Assembly (NCBI RefSeq): GCF_001579805.1
Contig: NZ_CP014546.1
Coordinates: forward strand, 3,472,001 to 3,536,000
Direction of reading: 5' to 3'
DNA length: 64,000 nucleotides
DNA from: Pseudomonas azotoformans
Lineage (GTDB): Bacteria > Pseudomonadota > Gammaproteobacteria > Pseudomonadales > Pseudomonadaceae
Shown: positions 11,310 to 21,099 of the stretch, piece after piece
How positions within the stretch are numbered: the first letter of the stretch is position 1
How the letters are laid out: every line of letters starts with the position of its first letter
Translations under genes and position numbers: made by a program
The notes under the pieces: model-generated
Database searches by the model: none
What the model was told of the DNA's origin: nothing
The model's input: the letters and a program-made list of their open reading frames with translations, nothing else

Positions 11310-12476
11310 ATGAATCTTCACGAGTATCAGGGTAAGCAGCTGTTCGCTGAATACGGCCTGCCAGTTTCCAAGGGCTACGCAGTAGACACCCCGGAAGCAG
11401 CAGCAGAAGCTTGCGACAAAATCGGCGGCACTGAGTGGGTTGTCAAAGCCCAGGTCCACGCTGGTGGTCGCGGTAAAGCGGGCGGCGTTAAGCTGGTTCG
11501 CAGCAAAGAAGACGCCAAGGCCTTCGCACAGCAGTGGCTGGGCAAGCGTCTGGTGACTTACCAGACTGATGCCAATGGCCAGCCAGTCACCAAGATCCTG
11601 GTTGAATCGTGCACTGATATCGCTAAAGAGCTGTACCTGGGCGCTGTCGTTGACCGTTCGAGCCGTCGCATCGTGTTCATGGCTTCCACCGAAGGTGGCG
11701 TGGACATTGAGAAGATCGCCGAAGAAACCCCAGAAAAAATTCTGAAAGCCACTATCGATCCACTGGTTGGCGCTCAGCCATTCCAGGGTCGCGAGCTGGC
11801 TTTCCAGTTGGGCCTGGAAGGCAAGCAAGTTGCCCAGTTCGCCAAGATCTTCGTGGGTCTGGCCAAACTGTTCCAGGATCACGATCTGGCCCTGCTGGAA
11901 GTGAACCCGCTGGTGATCAAGGCTGACGGCGATCTGCACTGCCTGGACGCCAAGATCAACATCGACGCCAACGCCATGTACCGTCAGCCTAAGCTGAAGA
12001 CTTTCCACGATCCGTCGCAAGACGATCCGCGCGAAGCGCACGCTGCCAAGTTCGAACTGAACTACGTAGCCCTGGAAGGTAACATCGGTTGCATGGTCAA
12101 CGGTGCTGGCCTGGCCATGGGTACCATGGACATCGTCAACCTGCATGGCGGCAAACCAGCCAACTTCCTCGACGTGGGCGGTGGTGCTACCAAAGAACGC
12201 GTTACCGAAGCCTTCAAGATCATCCTGTCCGACTCCAACGTCGCTGCAGTACTGGTCAACATCTTCGGCGGCATCGTTCGTTGCGACATGATTGCCGAAG
12301 GCATCATCGGTGCAGTGAAAGAAGTCGGCGTTAAAATCCCGGTTGTTGTCCGCCTTGAAGGTAACAACGCTGAACTGGGCGCTAAAGTACTGGCAGAAAG
12401 CGGTTTGAACATCATCGCGGCTACCAGCCTGACCGACGCTGCTCAACAAGTTGTCAAAGCTGCGGAGGGCAAGTAA
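11310..12476 (+). CDS. sucC: Succinyl-CoA synthetase beta subunit
   Basis: With SucD it converts succinyl-CoA to succinate while phosphorylating ADP or GDP. The 388-residue product starts [12 protein letters not shown] at ATG 11310; the 16 codons upstream in frame do not belong to the family. ATP-grasp features are present ([19 protein letters not shown] near the N terminus, EVNPLVI with Mg ligands), and the C-terminal subunit-contact region contains [16 protein letters not shown]. The stop codon overlaps the sucD start by one base. Confidence 0.97.
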   Translation: MNLHEYQGKQLFAEYGLPVSKGYAVDTPEAAAEACDKIGGTEWVVKAQVHAGGRGKAGGVKLVRSKEDAKAFAQQWLGKRLVTYQTDANGQPVTKILVESCTDIAKELYLGAVVDRSSRRIVFMASTEGGVDIEKIAEETPEKILKATIDPLVGAQPFQGRELAFQLGLEGKQVAQFAKIFVGLAKLFQDHDLALLEVNPLVIKADGDLHCLDAKINIDANAMYRQPKLKTFHDPSQDDPREAHAAKFELNYVALEGNIGCMVNGAGLAMGTMDIVNLHGGKPANFLDVGGGATKERVTEAFKIILSDSNVAAVLVNIFGGIVRCDMIAEGIIGAVKEVGVKIPVVVRLEGNNAELGAKVLAESGLNIIAATSLTDAAQQVVKAAEGK

Positions 12477-13357
12477 TGAGCGTCCTGATCAATAAAGACA
12501 CCAAAGTTATCTGCCAGGGTATTACCGGTTCGCAAGGTAGTTTCCACACCCAGCAAGCCATCGAATACGGCACCAAGATGGTTGGCGGCGTAACTCCGGG
12601 CAAAGGCGGCACCGAACACCTGGGCCTGCCAGTGTTCAACACCGTGAAAGATGCTGTAGCTGCCACTGGCGCCACCGCCAGCGTGATCTACGTTCCAGCT
12701 CCTTTCTGCAAGGACTCGATCCTGGAAGCGGCATTCGGCGGCATCAAGCTGATCGTCTGCATCACCGAAGGCATTCCTACCCTGGACATGCTGGACGCTA
12801 AAGTTAAGTGCGACGAGCTGGGTGTTACCCTGATCGGCCCTAACTGCCCAGGCGTGATCACTCCAGGCGAATGCAAGATCGGCATCATGCCAGGTCACAT
12901 TCACTTGCCAGGTAAAGTCGGTATCGTTTCCCGTTCCGGCACCCTGACCTACGAAGCTGTGAAGCAGACCACTGACGCCGGTTTCGGTCAGTCGACTTGC
13001 GTCGGCATCGGCGGTGACCCGATCCCAGGTTCGAACTTCATCGACATCCTGAAACTGTTCCAGGAAGACCCGAAGACCGAAGCGATCGTCATGATCGGTG
13101 AGATCGGCGGTTCGGCTGAAGAAGAAGCGGCTGCCTACATCAAGGCACACGTGACCAAGCCGGTTGTTTCCTACATCGCTGGTGTGACTGCCCCTGCTGG
13201 CAAGCGCATGGGCCATGCTGGCGCAATCATCTCTGGCGGCAAGGGCACTGCAGACGAGAAGTTTGCTGCCCTGGAAGACGCAGGCGTTAAAACCGTGCGT
13301 TCGCTGGCAGACATCGGCAAGGCTTTGTCCGAGCTGACCGGTTGGGCTGTCAAGTAA
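12476..13357 (+). CDS. sucD: Succinyl-CoA synthetase alpha subunit
   Basis: Binds CoA and carries the phosphohistidine intermediate of succinyl-CoA synthetase. Its 293 residues include the Rossmann CoA-binding start [13 protein letters not shown], the region [20 protein letters not shown], and the phosphorylated His in [12 protein letters not shown]. The ATG shares a base with the sucC stop codon (TAATG), so translation is coupled. It is the last gene of the operon; a hairpin follows at 13389. Confidence 0.97.
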   Translation: MSVLINKDTKVICQGITGSQGSFHTQQAIEYGTKMVGGVTPGKGGTEHLGLPVFNTVKDAVAATGATASVIYVPAPFCKDSILEAAFGGIKLIVCITEGIPTLDMLDAKVKCDELGVTLIGPNCPGVITPGECKIGIMPGHIHLPGKVGIVSRSGTLTYEAVKQTTDAGFGQSTCVGIGGDPIPGSNFIDILKLFQEDPKTEAIVMIGEIGGSAEEEAAAYIKAHVTKPVVSYIAGVTAPAGKRMGHAGAIISGGKGTADEKFAALEDAGVKTVRSLADIGKALSELTGWAVK

Positions 13358-13388
13358 GCCACGCGCTTAGCTGACGCTTCATCCACAC

Positions 13389-13412
13389 AAAGGCCACCTT
13401 CGGGTGGCCTTT
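13389..13412 (+). terminator. Terminator of the sdh-suc operon
   Basis: A perfect 10-bp stem AAAGGCCACC / GGTGGCCTTT closes a UUCG tetraloop, 31 bases after the sucD stop. The following T-run is short and broken (TTGTG). Confidence 0.8.
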
Positions 13413-13455
13413 GTGCTTTCTGCGGTTTGCTGATCCATCATTTAAGTATGAAAAC

Positions 13456-13473
13456 GCGACATTAAGATGTCGC
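13456..13473 (+). promoter_or_regulatory. Small hairpin in the brnQ upstream region
   Basis: GCGACAT-TAAG-ATGTCGC is a perfect 7-bp inverted repeat about 190 bases before brnQ. It could be an operator or part of a leader; nothing in the sequence says which. Confidence 0.3.
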
Positions 13474-13666
13474 TTATCGGACAGTCCGCCCCGCAACAGT
13501 GCGTTTGTCAGCCCGATTCTGTAACCTACCCGCCTCTTTATGCGTGCGCATCCCAAAAGGAAGCCCCGCGCTAGACCGGTCGGCTCCCATAAGGGCCGGC
13601 AGTATTTCCCTCATCCATAGGGAATCCCTCTCTAAATTCCGATTCAGTAGTGTGGTATTTCCCGAA

Positions 13667-14980
13667 ATGAAAGTGTTGAAAAGCCAGGATGTCCTGGCGT
13701 TGGGCTTTATGACGTTTGCCCTGTTCGTGGGCGCCGGCAACATCATCTTCCCGCCTATCGTTGGTTTGCAGTCCGGACCTCATGTCTGGATGGCAGCGTT
13801 GGGCTTTCTGATCACCGCAGTGGGTTTGCCGGTGGTCACCGTGATCGCCCTGGCCAAGGTCGGTGGCGGTATGGATGCGTTGAGCAGCCCGATCGGCAAG
13901 ATCGCCGGTGGCCTGCTGGCGGCGGCGGCGTATCTGGCGGTAGGGCCGCTGTTCGCCACCCCGCGTACCGCGACCGTGTCCTTTGAAGTGGGCCTGGCGC
14001 CGCTGACCGGCGAAAGCCCGCTGGCGCTGTTCCTCTACAGCTCGGTGTATTTCCTGGTGGTGTTCTTCGTTTCCCTGTACCCAGGGCGTTTGCTGGACAC
14101 CGTCGGTCGCTTCCTCGCACCGCTGAAGATCATCGCGCTGGCCGTCCTCGGTATCGCCGCCTTTGCCTTGCCGGCCGGTGAAGTGGGCGTCGCCACCCCG
14201 GAATACGTGGCTGCACCGTTCTCCCAAGGCTTCATCAATGGTTACCTGACCATGGATACCCTGGGCGCCCTGGTGTTTGGCATCGTGATCGTCAACGCCA
14301 TTCGCTCCCGTGGCGTCGAGTCGCCGAAGCTGATCACCCGCTACGCGATCATCGCGGGCCTGATCGCCGGTGTGGGCCTGGCGCTGGTGTATGTCAGCCT
14401 GTTCCGCCTGGGTTCGGGCAGCCATGCGGTTGCCGCGGGCGCGAGCAACGGCGCTGCGGTGCTGCATGCTTACGTACAACACACCTTCGGCTCCTTGGGC
14501 AGCGGCTTCCTGGCCGTGCTGATCTCCCTGGCATGCCTGGTCACTGCCGTGGGCCTGACTTGCGCGTGCGCCGAGTACTTCAGCCGTATCCTGCCGCTGT
14601 CCTACAAGACGCTGGTGGTGATCCTGGCGCTGTTCTCGCTGTTCGTGTCCAACCTGGGCCTGACCAAGCTGATCGCGTTCTCGATTCCGGTGCTCACAGC
14701 GATCTACCCGCCGTGCATCGTGTTGGTGGCCTTGAGCTTCTGCAAAGACTTCTGGCAGGAGCAGGGCCGCATTGTCGGTCCGGTGATGCTGGTGTCGTTC
14801 ATCTTTGGTTGCATCGACGCACTCAAGGGCGCCGGTTTCGCAGACTGGTTGCCGGCGCAACTGACCAACCTGCCGCTGAGCGAGCAAGGCCTGGCCTGGC
14901 TGGTGCCGTCGGTGATGGTTTTGGTGGTGGCCGTTGTGATTGATCGGATGCTTGGCAAGCGCAGCGAAGCGATCGCTTGA
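13667..14980 (+). CDS. brnQ: Branched-chain amino acid transport system II carrier (BrnQ)
   Basis: Inner-membrane, cation-coupled symporter for leucine, isoleucine and valine. The 437 residues from ATG 13667 ([20 protein letters not shown]) fit the LIVCS family and give about 12 hydrophobic segments. Family landmarks are [16 protein letters not shown] near the N terminus and the [12 protein letters not shown] segment. The frame is open for 56 codons further upstream, but that part is not hydrophobic and has no family look, so I start at 13667; no strong ribosome binding site is visible there. It stands alone between two terminators. Confidence 0.93.
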   Translation: MKVLKSQDVLALGFMTFALFVGAGNIIFPPIVGLQSGPHVWMAALGFLITAVGLPVVTVIALAKVGGGMDALSSPIGKIAGGLLAAAAYLAVGPLFATPRTATVSFEVGLAPLTGESPLALFLYSSVYFLVVFFVSLYPGRLLDTVGRFLAPLKIIALAVLGIAAFALPAGEVGVATPEYVAAPFSQGFINGYLTMDTLGALVFGIVIVNAIRSRGVESPKLITRYAIIAGLIAGVGLALVYVSLFRLGSGSHAVAAGASNGAAVLHAYVQHTFGSLGSGFLAVLISLACLVTAVGLTCACAEYFSRILPLSYKTLVVILALFSLFVSNLGLTKLIAFSIPVLTAIYPPCIVLVALSFCKDFWQEQGRIVGPVMLVSFIFGCIDALKGAGFADWLPAQLTNLPLSEQGLAWLVPSVMVLVVAVVIDRMLGKRSEAIA

Positions 14981-15000
14981 TCCGCTGAAGGCTCTGCCGA

Positions 15001-15036
15001 AATGCCCCGTATCAATCGATACGGGGCATTTTTTTT
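15001..15036 (+). terminator. Terminator of brnQ
   Basis: A perfect 13-bp stem AATGCCCCGTATC / GATACGGGGCATT with an AATC loop runs directly into eight T. Confidence 0.95.
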
Positions 15037-15124
15037 GGGCGTCAGGCAGTGTCTTTTAGCTTGGGCTAACGTCGAAGGGGTTAGGAAAACTTCAAGTTGA
15101 AACGCGCTCGTCATAAGGACCCGC

Positions 15125-15862
15125 ATGTCGTTTATCGAAACCAATCAGATCCATCTGCTTGCCGCGCTCTGGTTCGTCCTGTGCTGGGGTGGCTACACCC
15201 GTTATGCCACCTGGAAAGCCCGCGACACGGCCTGCCTGGCCAGTGTGCTGCACCTGTATCGCGAAGACTGGATGCGCCGCATGCTGCTGCGCGACAACCG
15301 CATCGCCGACGCCAGTGTGATCGGCAACCTGGAACGCAATGCCTCGTTCTTCGCCTCCAGCACCTTGATCATCCTCGCTGGCATTCTCACCGTGCTCGGC
15401 GCCTCAGAGCGCGCGGTGTCGTTGCTGGCGGATATCCCCATGGTGCAGCAGGCGTCCCAGGGCATGTCGGAGATCAAGCTGTTGTGCCTGGCGCTGGTGT
15501 TTGTCTATGCGTTCTTCACGTTCAGTTGGTGCATGCGCCAGTACAACTTCGCGGCGGTGCTGGTGGGCTCGGCGCCGATGATCGGTGAGCGGCATGTGTC
15601 GGAGCAGGAGCGCAATGCGTTTGCCCTGCGCGCGGCGCGTGTGATTTCCATGGCGGCCAACCAGTTCAACTTCGGCCTGCGTTCTTATTACTTCGGCATG
15701 ACCATGCTGGCGTGGTTTGTCAGTCCTTGGTTGTTCATGTTGATGAGCAGTGGGGTGGTGTTGGTGCTGTACCGTCGGGAGTTTCATTCCGACGTGCTGC
15801 AAGTGATGGTGTATACGCAGACGGACACGCCGCCGCCGGAGCCGGCTAAAGAAGTGGGCTAA
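15125..15862 (+). CDS. DUF599 family membrane protein
   Basis: 245 residues with about four hydrophobic segments: residues ~10-25, ~75-95, ~115-138 and ~185-212. The arrangement TNQIHLLAALWFVLCWGGYT, RNASFFASSTLIILAGIL and VYAFFTFSWCMRQYNF matches the DUF599 family of small membrane proteins of unknown function. ATG 15125 follows AAGGA at 15116-15120. It is a single gene with its own terminator downstream. I cannot assign a role. Confidence 0.8.
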   Translation: MSFIETNQIHLLAALWFVLCWGGYTRYATWKARDTACLASVLHLYREDWMRRMLLRDNRIADASVIGNLERNASFFASSTLIILAGILTVLGASERAVSLLADIPMVQQASQGMSEIKLLCLALVFVYAFFTFSWCMRQYNFAAVLVGSAPMIGERHVSEQERNAFALRAARVISMAANQFNFGLRSYYFGMTMLAWFVSPWLFMLMSSGVVLVLYRREFHSDVLQVMVYTQTDTPPPEPAKEVG

Positions 15863-15896
15863 CTAAGGCCTTTAAATAAAAACGCCAGACAAAAAA

Positions 15897-15922
15897 AGCC
15901 CGCTATCTAAGCGGGCTTTCTT
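15897..15922. terminator. Bidirectional terminator
   Basis: AGCCCGCT-ATCTA-AGCGGGCT with an A-run on the left and TTCTTTTT on the right. It serves the DUF599 gene (plus) and the small lipoprotein gene (minus), which converge here. Confidence 0.9.
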
Positions 15923-15952
15923 TTTGCAGCCAAGCTATTTCAAGCCGCGGTC

Positions 15953-16204
15953 TCAAGAACCGGTGGCAGGGGTAGCAGGTGCTGCTTCTTTTGCGGCGGC
16001 TTCGTTCGATTCAGCCTGAGCTTTGGCAGCATCGGCGTTTTCTTTCGCAGCGTCGTTCACTTTATCCTGAGCCTTCGCCATATCTTTCTGAGCTTGCTCA
16101 GAGTGCGCGGCGGCGTCTTGGGCTTTGTCTTCGGATTTTTTGTCGCAGGCAGCGAGACCGAGGGCAGCGGCGAGCATCATGGAAATAGCTAAAGTCTTGC
16201 GCAT
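15953..16204 (-). CDS. Small Ala/Lys-rich lipoprotein, function unknown
   Basis: 83 residues. A signal peptide MRKTLAISMMLAAALGLAAC ends in a lipobox (LAAC, Cys20), so it should be lipid-anchored. Asp follows the Cys, which by the +2 rule of enterics favours inner-membrane retention, though Pseudomonas uses wider signals. The rest is almost only Ala, Lys, Glu, Asp, Gln and Asn with alanines spaced 3-4 apart, predicting a single long helix or coiled coil like Lpp/OprI-type proteins. GAGAA precedes the ATG. It could be a periplasmic spacer or envelope-stress protein; no motif decides. Confidence 0.75.
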   Translation of the reverse strand: MRKTLAISMMLAAALGLAACDKKSEDKAQDAAAHSEQAQKDMAKAQDKVNDAAKENADAAKAQAESNEAAAKEAAPATPATGS

Positions 16205-16360
16205 GGGTGTTTCTCCTTATTGAAGATATCTACTGGCCTTTCGAGCATGGCGGTTCGGCATTAGTTCCTTTTATTCCATAGATATATAAATCCCTGACTA
16301 ACCGGAACTTTTGCCCGCCCACCCCTTCCGCGAATCAACACTAATAAGAGTCTGGAACGA

Positions 16361-16837
16361 ATGACCGAAAATCCCCTGTTAGAGCGCGCGACGCGCTTTG
16401 TTTCAGCCTTGCGCCATTGTCAGGTGCTGGGCATTACCGCTCATCAGGCCAGCGAGGAGGGCATCACCTTGATCATGCCCTACGCGGCGCATTTGGTCGG
16501 TGATCCCCAGTCGGGCGTGATCCATGGCGGCGCGCTGACCTCCCTGATGGACACCGCCTGCGGCATGGCCACCCTGTGTGTGCTGCCGGAATTCGAAGTG
16601 TGTCCGACCCTCGACCTGCGCGTTGACTACATGCATCCCGCGGCACCCCACAAACCCGTGTATGGGTTCGCTCAATGCTACCGGGTGACCACCGACGTGA
16701 TCTTCACCCGTGGCTTCGCCTATCAGGACGACCCCCAGCAACCCATTGCCCATGTGGTGGGCACGTTCATGCGCATGGGCAAGCGCCTCAAGGGCACCCA
16801 AGGATTGGGCAGTACGGTCAAGGGAGAGCAGGTATGA
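16361..16837 (+). CDS. PaaI-family hotdog thioesterase (first of a pair)
   Basis: 158 residues with a hotdog fold. The signature GVIHGGALTSLMDTACGMA on the long helix and LDLRVDYMHPA on a following strand fit acyl-CoA thioesterases of the PaaI/YdiI type. The substrate cannot be read from sequence. Its TGA overlaps the ATG of the next gene (ATGA), so the two are co-translated and may form a heteromeric or double-hotdog unit. Confidence 0.85.
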   Translation: MTENPLLERATRFVSALRHCQVLGITAHQASEEGITLIMPYAAHLVGDPQSGVIHGGALTSLMDTACGMATLCVLPEFEVCPTLDLRVDYMHPAAPHKPVYGFAQCYRVTTDVIFTRGFAYQDDPQQPIAHVVGTFMRMGKRLKGTQGLGSTVKGEQV

Positions 16838-17286
16838 CGCACCGATTCAAGACCCGCCTGGAGCAGGCCCATGAGCGTGGCGATTACGAGGCGCTGCTCG
16901 ATCTGATTCCCTACGCCAAGCTCATCGGCATTGAGTGCACGCGGCTGGGGGATGAGCTGCTGTTCCGCCTGCCGGCCAACAAGGACAATATTGGTAACCC
17001 CATATTGCCGGCGCTGCACGGCGGCGTGATCGCAGGCTTTATGGAGCTGTCGGCGGCGCTGCACCTGCTGGTGTTCACGGGCGCGCCGGGCATCCCGAAA
17101 ATCATCGATTTTTCCCTGGATTACCTGCGCGCCGGGCAGTTTCGCGACACCTACGCCAAATGCCAGGTGTGGCGCCAGGGCCGACGGGTGGCGAACGTGG
17201 CGATCACCGCCTGGCAAAGCACGGCGGCCGAGCCGATCGCCACTGCTCGGGCGCATTTCAAGATCGAGGAACAGGGCCGCCCTTGA
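16834..17286 (+). CDS. Hotdog thioesterase (second of a pair)
   Basis: 150 residues from ATG 16834, which overlaps the stop of the preceding thioesterase by four bases. The hotdog helix LPALHGGVIAGFMELSAALHL and strand DFSLDYLRAGQFRDTYAKCQVW place it in the same superfamily, with LHGG in place of IHGG. The catalytic acid is the Glu of FMELSA, where the upstream paralogue has Asp. Low similarity between the two suggests an old duplication and separate substrates. htpG follows after 89 bases, in the same direction. Confidence 0.82.
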   Translation: MTHRFKTRLEQAHERGDYEALLDLIPYAKLIGIECTRLGDELLFRLPANKDNIGNPILPALHGGVIAGFMELSAALHLLVFTGAPGIPKIIDFSLDYLRAGQFRDTYAKCQVWRQGRRVANVAITAWQSTAAEPIATARAHFKIEEQGRP

Positions 17287-17375
17287 AATCCTGGTCTTAG
17301 CCCCCAACTTTGATGACAACCCGCCGCCAACCCTCAAGGGCGCGGCCACTGCCATCCAATTGGAGTTTGATGACC

Positions 17376-19281
17376 ATGAGTGTGGAAACTCAAAAGGAAA
17401 CCCTGGGCTTCCAGACCGAGGTGAAGCAACTGCTGCACCTCATGATCCATTCGCTGTATTCCAACAAGGAAATTTTCCTTCGCGAATTGATCTCGAACGC
17501 CTCTGACGCTGTCGACAAATTACGTTTCGAAGCCCTGTCCAAGCCTGAGTTGCTGGAAGGTGGCGCCGAACTGAAAATCCGTGTGAGCTTTGATAAGGAC
17601 GCCAAGACCGTCACGATCGAAGACAACGGCATCGGCATGAACCGCGAAGACGCGATTACCCATTTGGGCACCATCGCCAAATCCGGTACGGCCGACTTCA
17701 TGAAGAACCTGTCGGGTGATCAGAAGAAAGATTCGCACCTGATCGGCCAGTTCGGCGTGGGCTTCTATTCTGCCTTCATCGTGGCTGACCAAGTGGAAGT
17801 GTTCAGCCGTCGTGCCGGCCTCGACGCCAGCGAAGGCGTGCACTGGTCGTCTAAAGGCGAGGGCGAATTCGAAATCGCCACTGTCGACAAGGCAGACCGT
17901 GGTACCCGCATCGTCCTGCACCTCAAATCCGGCGAAGACGAATTCGCCGATGGCTGGCGCCTGCGCAACATCGTCAAGAAGTACTCCGATCACATCGCCC
18001 TGCCAATCGAGTTGCCGAAAGAACAAGCGGCTGCCGAAGGCGAAGAGGCTCCTGCCCAGGAATGGGAAGTGGTCAACCGCGCCAGCGCGCTGTGGACCCG
18101 TCCGCGTACCGAGATCAAGGACGAGGAATACCAGGAGTTCTACAAGCACATCGGTCACGACTACGAAAACCCGCTGAGCTGGAGCCACAACAAGGTCGAG
18201 GGCAAGCTGGAATACAGCTCGCTGCTCTACGTACCGGCCCGTGCTCCGTTCGACCTGTACCAGCGTGAAGCGCCGAAAGGCCTGAAGCTCTATGTGCAGC
18301 GCGTGTTCGTGATGGACCAGGCGGAATCCTTCCTGCCGCTGTACCTGCGCTTTATCAAAGGTGTGGTCGACTCCAACGATTTGTCGCTGAACGTGTCGCG
18401 GGAAATCCTGCAGAAAGACCCGATCATCGACTCCATGAAGTCGGCGCTGACCAAGCGTGTCCTCGACATGCTGGAAAAACTGGCGAAGAACGAGCCTGAG
18501 CAATACAAAGGCTTCTGGAAAAACTTCGGCCAGGTCATGAAAGAAGGCCCGGCGGAAGATTTTGCCAACAAAGAAAAAATCGCTGGCTTGCTGCGTTTTG
18601 CTTCGACTCACGAAGAAGGCGGCGAGCAAGTGGTGTCCCTGGCCCGAATACCTGGCACGCGCCAAGGAAGGTCAGGACAAGATCTACTACCTGACCGGCG
18701 AAACCTACGCCCAGGTCAAGAACAGCCCGCACCTGGAAGTCTTCCGCAAGAAAGGCATCGAAGTGCTGCTGCTGACCGACCGTATCGATGAGTGGCTGAT
18801 GAGCTACCTCAACGAGTTCGACGGCAAGTCCTTCGTCGACGTGGCCCGTGGTGACCTGGACCTGGGTAACCTGGACTCCGAAGAAGAGAAGAAAGAAGCC
18901 GAAGAAGTCGCCAAGTCCAAAGAAGGCCTGGTTGAGCGGATCAAGGCGTCCCTGGGCGAGGCGGTCAGCGAAGTGCGGGTTTCCCACCGTCTGACCGACT
19001 CCCCGGCGATCCTGGCTATCGGTGAAGCGGACCTGGGCATGCAGATGCGCCAGATCCTCGAAGCCAGCGGCCAGAAGGTGCCGGATTCCAAGCCGATCTT
19101 CGAATTCAACCCGGCTCACCCGTTGATCGAGAAACTCGACGGCGAGCAAAGCGAAGAGCTGTTTGGCGACCTGTCGCACATCCTCTTCGACCAAGCGGCC
19201 CTGGCCGCTGGCGACAGCTTGAAAGACCCGGCCGCCTATGTGCGCCGCCTGAACAAGCTGTTGGTTGAACTGTCGGTTTGA
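17376..19281 (+). CDS. htpG: Chaperone HtpG (Hsp90), interrupted by one +1 frameshift
   Basis: ATP-dependent Hsp90 chaperone, cytoplasmic dimer. The first frame covers residues 1 to ~423, with the GHKL ATPase motifs [15 protein letters not shown] and [11 protein letters not shown]. The frame then changes: ...GEQVVSLA is followed in the +1 frame by [19 protein letters not shown] and the C-terminal dimerisation domain. Removing one C from the CCC at 18643-18645 (GGCCC) gives exactly 634 residues, the size of Pseudomonas HtpG. I start at ATG 17376 ([12 protein letters not shown]), with GGAG at 17362-17365; ATG 17370 is also possible. The break is most likely a sequence error. Confidence 0.93.
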
Positions 19282-19296
19282 CCCTGATGTAGAAAA

Positions 19297-19317
19297 ACCC
19301 GCTTCGGCGGGTTTTTT
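19297..19317 (+). terminator. Terminator of htpG
   Basis: ACCCGC-TTCG-GCGGGT with a T-run directly after, starting 16 bases past the htpG stop codon. Confidence 0.93.
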
Positions 19318-19347
19318 CGTTCTAGTGCACCTCAACTGGAGTAAATG

Positions 19348-20070
19348 ATGAGCCAAGTCACTGTACGTTCCGTGGTCTATCAGATTGATGGCCAGTCTTA
19401 TGAAAGCCGCCTCGCGTTCGATGCCAGCCACAAGGGCCCGCTGCCGGGCCTGCTGATGGCGCCGAACTGGATGGGGGTGAGTGCGGGTGCCGAAGAGATC
19501 GCCAAGAGCGTCGCCAGCAAGGGCTACGTGGTGCTGATCGCCGACCTGTACGGGCAGACCGTGCGTCCGTCGAATGGCGATGAAGCTGGCGCGGCGATGA
19601 TGCCGTTGAAGAATGACAACCCTAAGCTGCTCAAGCTCATGCAAGCAGCGCTTGATCAACTGCAGGGCCAGGCCGAGGTTGATACTTCGAAGCTGGCGAC
19701 CTTCGGTTTCTGCTTTGGCGGTTTCTGCTCGCTGGAGCTGGCGCGGACCGGTGCGCCCTTGAAGGCTGCGGTCTCGTTCCACGGCACCATCGACACCCAG
19801 AACCCGGCCGGTGCCAAGCACGTCAAGGGTTCAGTGCTGGTGCTGCATGGTGCGTCCGACCCATTGGTGCCGAAAGCGCAACTGCCGGCGTTCGAAGATG
19901 AAATGAACGCGGCCGGTGTGGATTGGCAATTGCTGAGCTATGGCGGCGCGGTGCATTCCTTCACCGATCCCCATGCCAATGTGCCGGGCAAGATGATGTA
20001 TGACGCGAAGACGGCCAAGCGGGCGTTCAAGTCGATGCGTGATTTGTTGGATGAAGTGTTCCAGGGCTGA
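19348..20070 (+). CDS. Dienelactone hydrolase family protein
   Basis: Cytoplasmic alpha/beta hydrolase of 240 residues. The nucleophile elbow is GFCFGG, with Cys in place of Ser, as in carboxymethylenebutenolidase. The acid and His follow in VLHGASDPLVP and GAVHSFTDP. No catechol-pathway genes lie nearby, so dienelactone itself may not be the substrate; a general stress-related esterase role is as likely. GGAG at 19338-19341 suits ATG 19348 slightly better than the adjacent ATG 19345. Confidence 0.85.
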   Translation: MSQVTVRSVVYQIDGQSYESRLAFDASHKGPLPGLLMAPNWMGVSAGAEEIAKSVASKGYVVLIADLYGQTVRPSNGDEAGAAMMPLKNDNPKLLKLMQAALDQLQGQAEVDTSKLATFGFCFGGFCSLELARTGAPLKAAVSFHGTIDTQNPAGAKHVKGSVLVLHGASDPLVPKAQLPAFEDEMNAAGVDWQLLSYGGAVHSFTDPHANVPGKMMYDAKTAKRAFKSMRDLLDEVFQG

Positions 20071-20094
20071 TTGTTCAGCGCCTGTGCTGGCCTC

Positions 20095-20166
20095 TTCGCG
20101 AGCAAGCCCGCTCCCACATTTGAGGGTGTTCACAGATCAAAATGTGGGAGCGGGCTTGCTCGCGAA
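20095..20166. repeat. Inverted pair of REP-type palindromic repeats
   Basis: The arm TTCGCGAGCAAGCCCGCTCC... (20095-20121) faces its exact complement (20140-20166), with an 18-base loop. The GCGGGCTTGCTCGCGA core is the repeat widespread between genes of fluorescent pseudomonads. It sits between two converging genes and may also act as a transcription end for the hydrolase. Confidence 0.85.
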
Positions 20167-20168
20167 TG

Positions 20169-21035
20169 CTATCTCACCGGCAACTCAATTCTTTCAGACT
20201 CACCCGGCACCGTCGGCCAATCCCCAGCCGCCCAGCGCTGCCTGGCCTGTTCGATCACCGCCGGATCACTCGCGACAAAATTCCAATTGATCCGCCGTGG
20301 CCCATCCAACGGCGCGCCGCCAAATACCACCAAGTGGCAATCGCTCTCGGCGAACAGCGTCATCTCCTGACCGGCGGGCAAGACCACCAGGCTATGCACC
20401 TCAAGCAGTTCACCGTCCAACTGTGCTTCACCTTCCAGCACGTACACCGCTCGTTCCTCATGCTCATCCGGAACCAGCAGCGTCGTGGCCGTCTGCATCT
20501 GCACCTCGGCGTACAGTGTGGGTGACAGCACCGGCACCGGCGACTTGAGGCAGAACCCATCGCCCGCGATCATGCGGACCTGCACGCCCAGGTTGTCACT
20601 CACCGGCAGGCTCGCTGCCGGGTGGTGGCTGTAATGCCCCGGTCCCGTCTCATGGTCCTTGGGCGAGGCCAGCCACACTTGTAGCCCGTGCAGGCTGAAA
20701 CCGCTGGCCTTGAGCGGCTCGGGGGTGCGTTCGACATGGGCAATCGCGCTGCCGGCGGTCATCCAGCTCACATCACCGGCCTGCACCACCTGGTCCGAAC
20801 CCAGGCTGTCCTTGTGCTGCAAAGCGCCTTCAAACAGATAGGTGAGGGTCGACAGCCCGATATGCGGATGCTGGCGGATATTCATGCCATCGCCCGGTGC
20901 ATAGCGGGTGAGCAGCATATGGTCGAAAAACACAAAGGGCCCGACGCTGCGGCATTCCCGCGACGGCAGCGGGCGCAGGATCGGTTGGCCTTCGACGTCT
21001 TCGAGGCGAGGGCGGATCACGGTGAGGGGGGTCAT
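20169..21035 (-). CDS. Pirin family protein
   Basis: 288 residues, bicupin fold. The N-terminal cupin has the metal-binding pattern HPHIGLSTLTYLFEGALQHKD and the following Glu/His region (IAHVERTPE), typical of pirins, which are Fe-binding proteins; some act as quercetinases and others as regulators. The second cupin (~150-285) is less conserved. The stop codon is only three bases from the REP pair. Confidence 0.88.
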   Translation of the reverse strand: MTPLTVIRPRLEDVEGQPILRPLPSRECRSVGPFVFFDHMLLTRYAPGDGMNIRQHPHIGLSTLTYLFEGALQHKDSLGSDQVVQAGDVSWMTAGSAIAHVERTPEPLKASGFSLHGLQVWLASPKDHETGPGHYSHHPAASLPVSDNLGVQVRMIAGDGFCLKSPVPVLSPTLYAEVQMQTATTLLVPDEHEERAVYVLEGEAQLDGELLEVHSLVVLPAGQEMTLFAESDCHLVVFGGAPLDGPRRINWNFVASDPAVIEQARQRWAAGDWPTVPGESERIELPVR

Positions 21036-21099
21036 GGCACGTCCCAGTCTGAGCGGGTTAGATGAAGCTGAGCATAACCCGCTCGGTAGGATGTTGCTG

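Noticed and set aside
18600..18660. Programmed frameshifting in htpG
   Set aside because: There is no slippery heptamer with a following pseudoknot, HtpG is not known to use it, and five unrelated genes show the same +1 C at GGCC.
19560..19700. Dienelactone hydrolase as part of a catechol pathway
   Set aside because: The Cys elbow fits the family, but no catechol, muconate or maleylacetate genes lie nearby.
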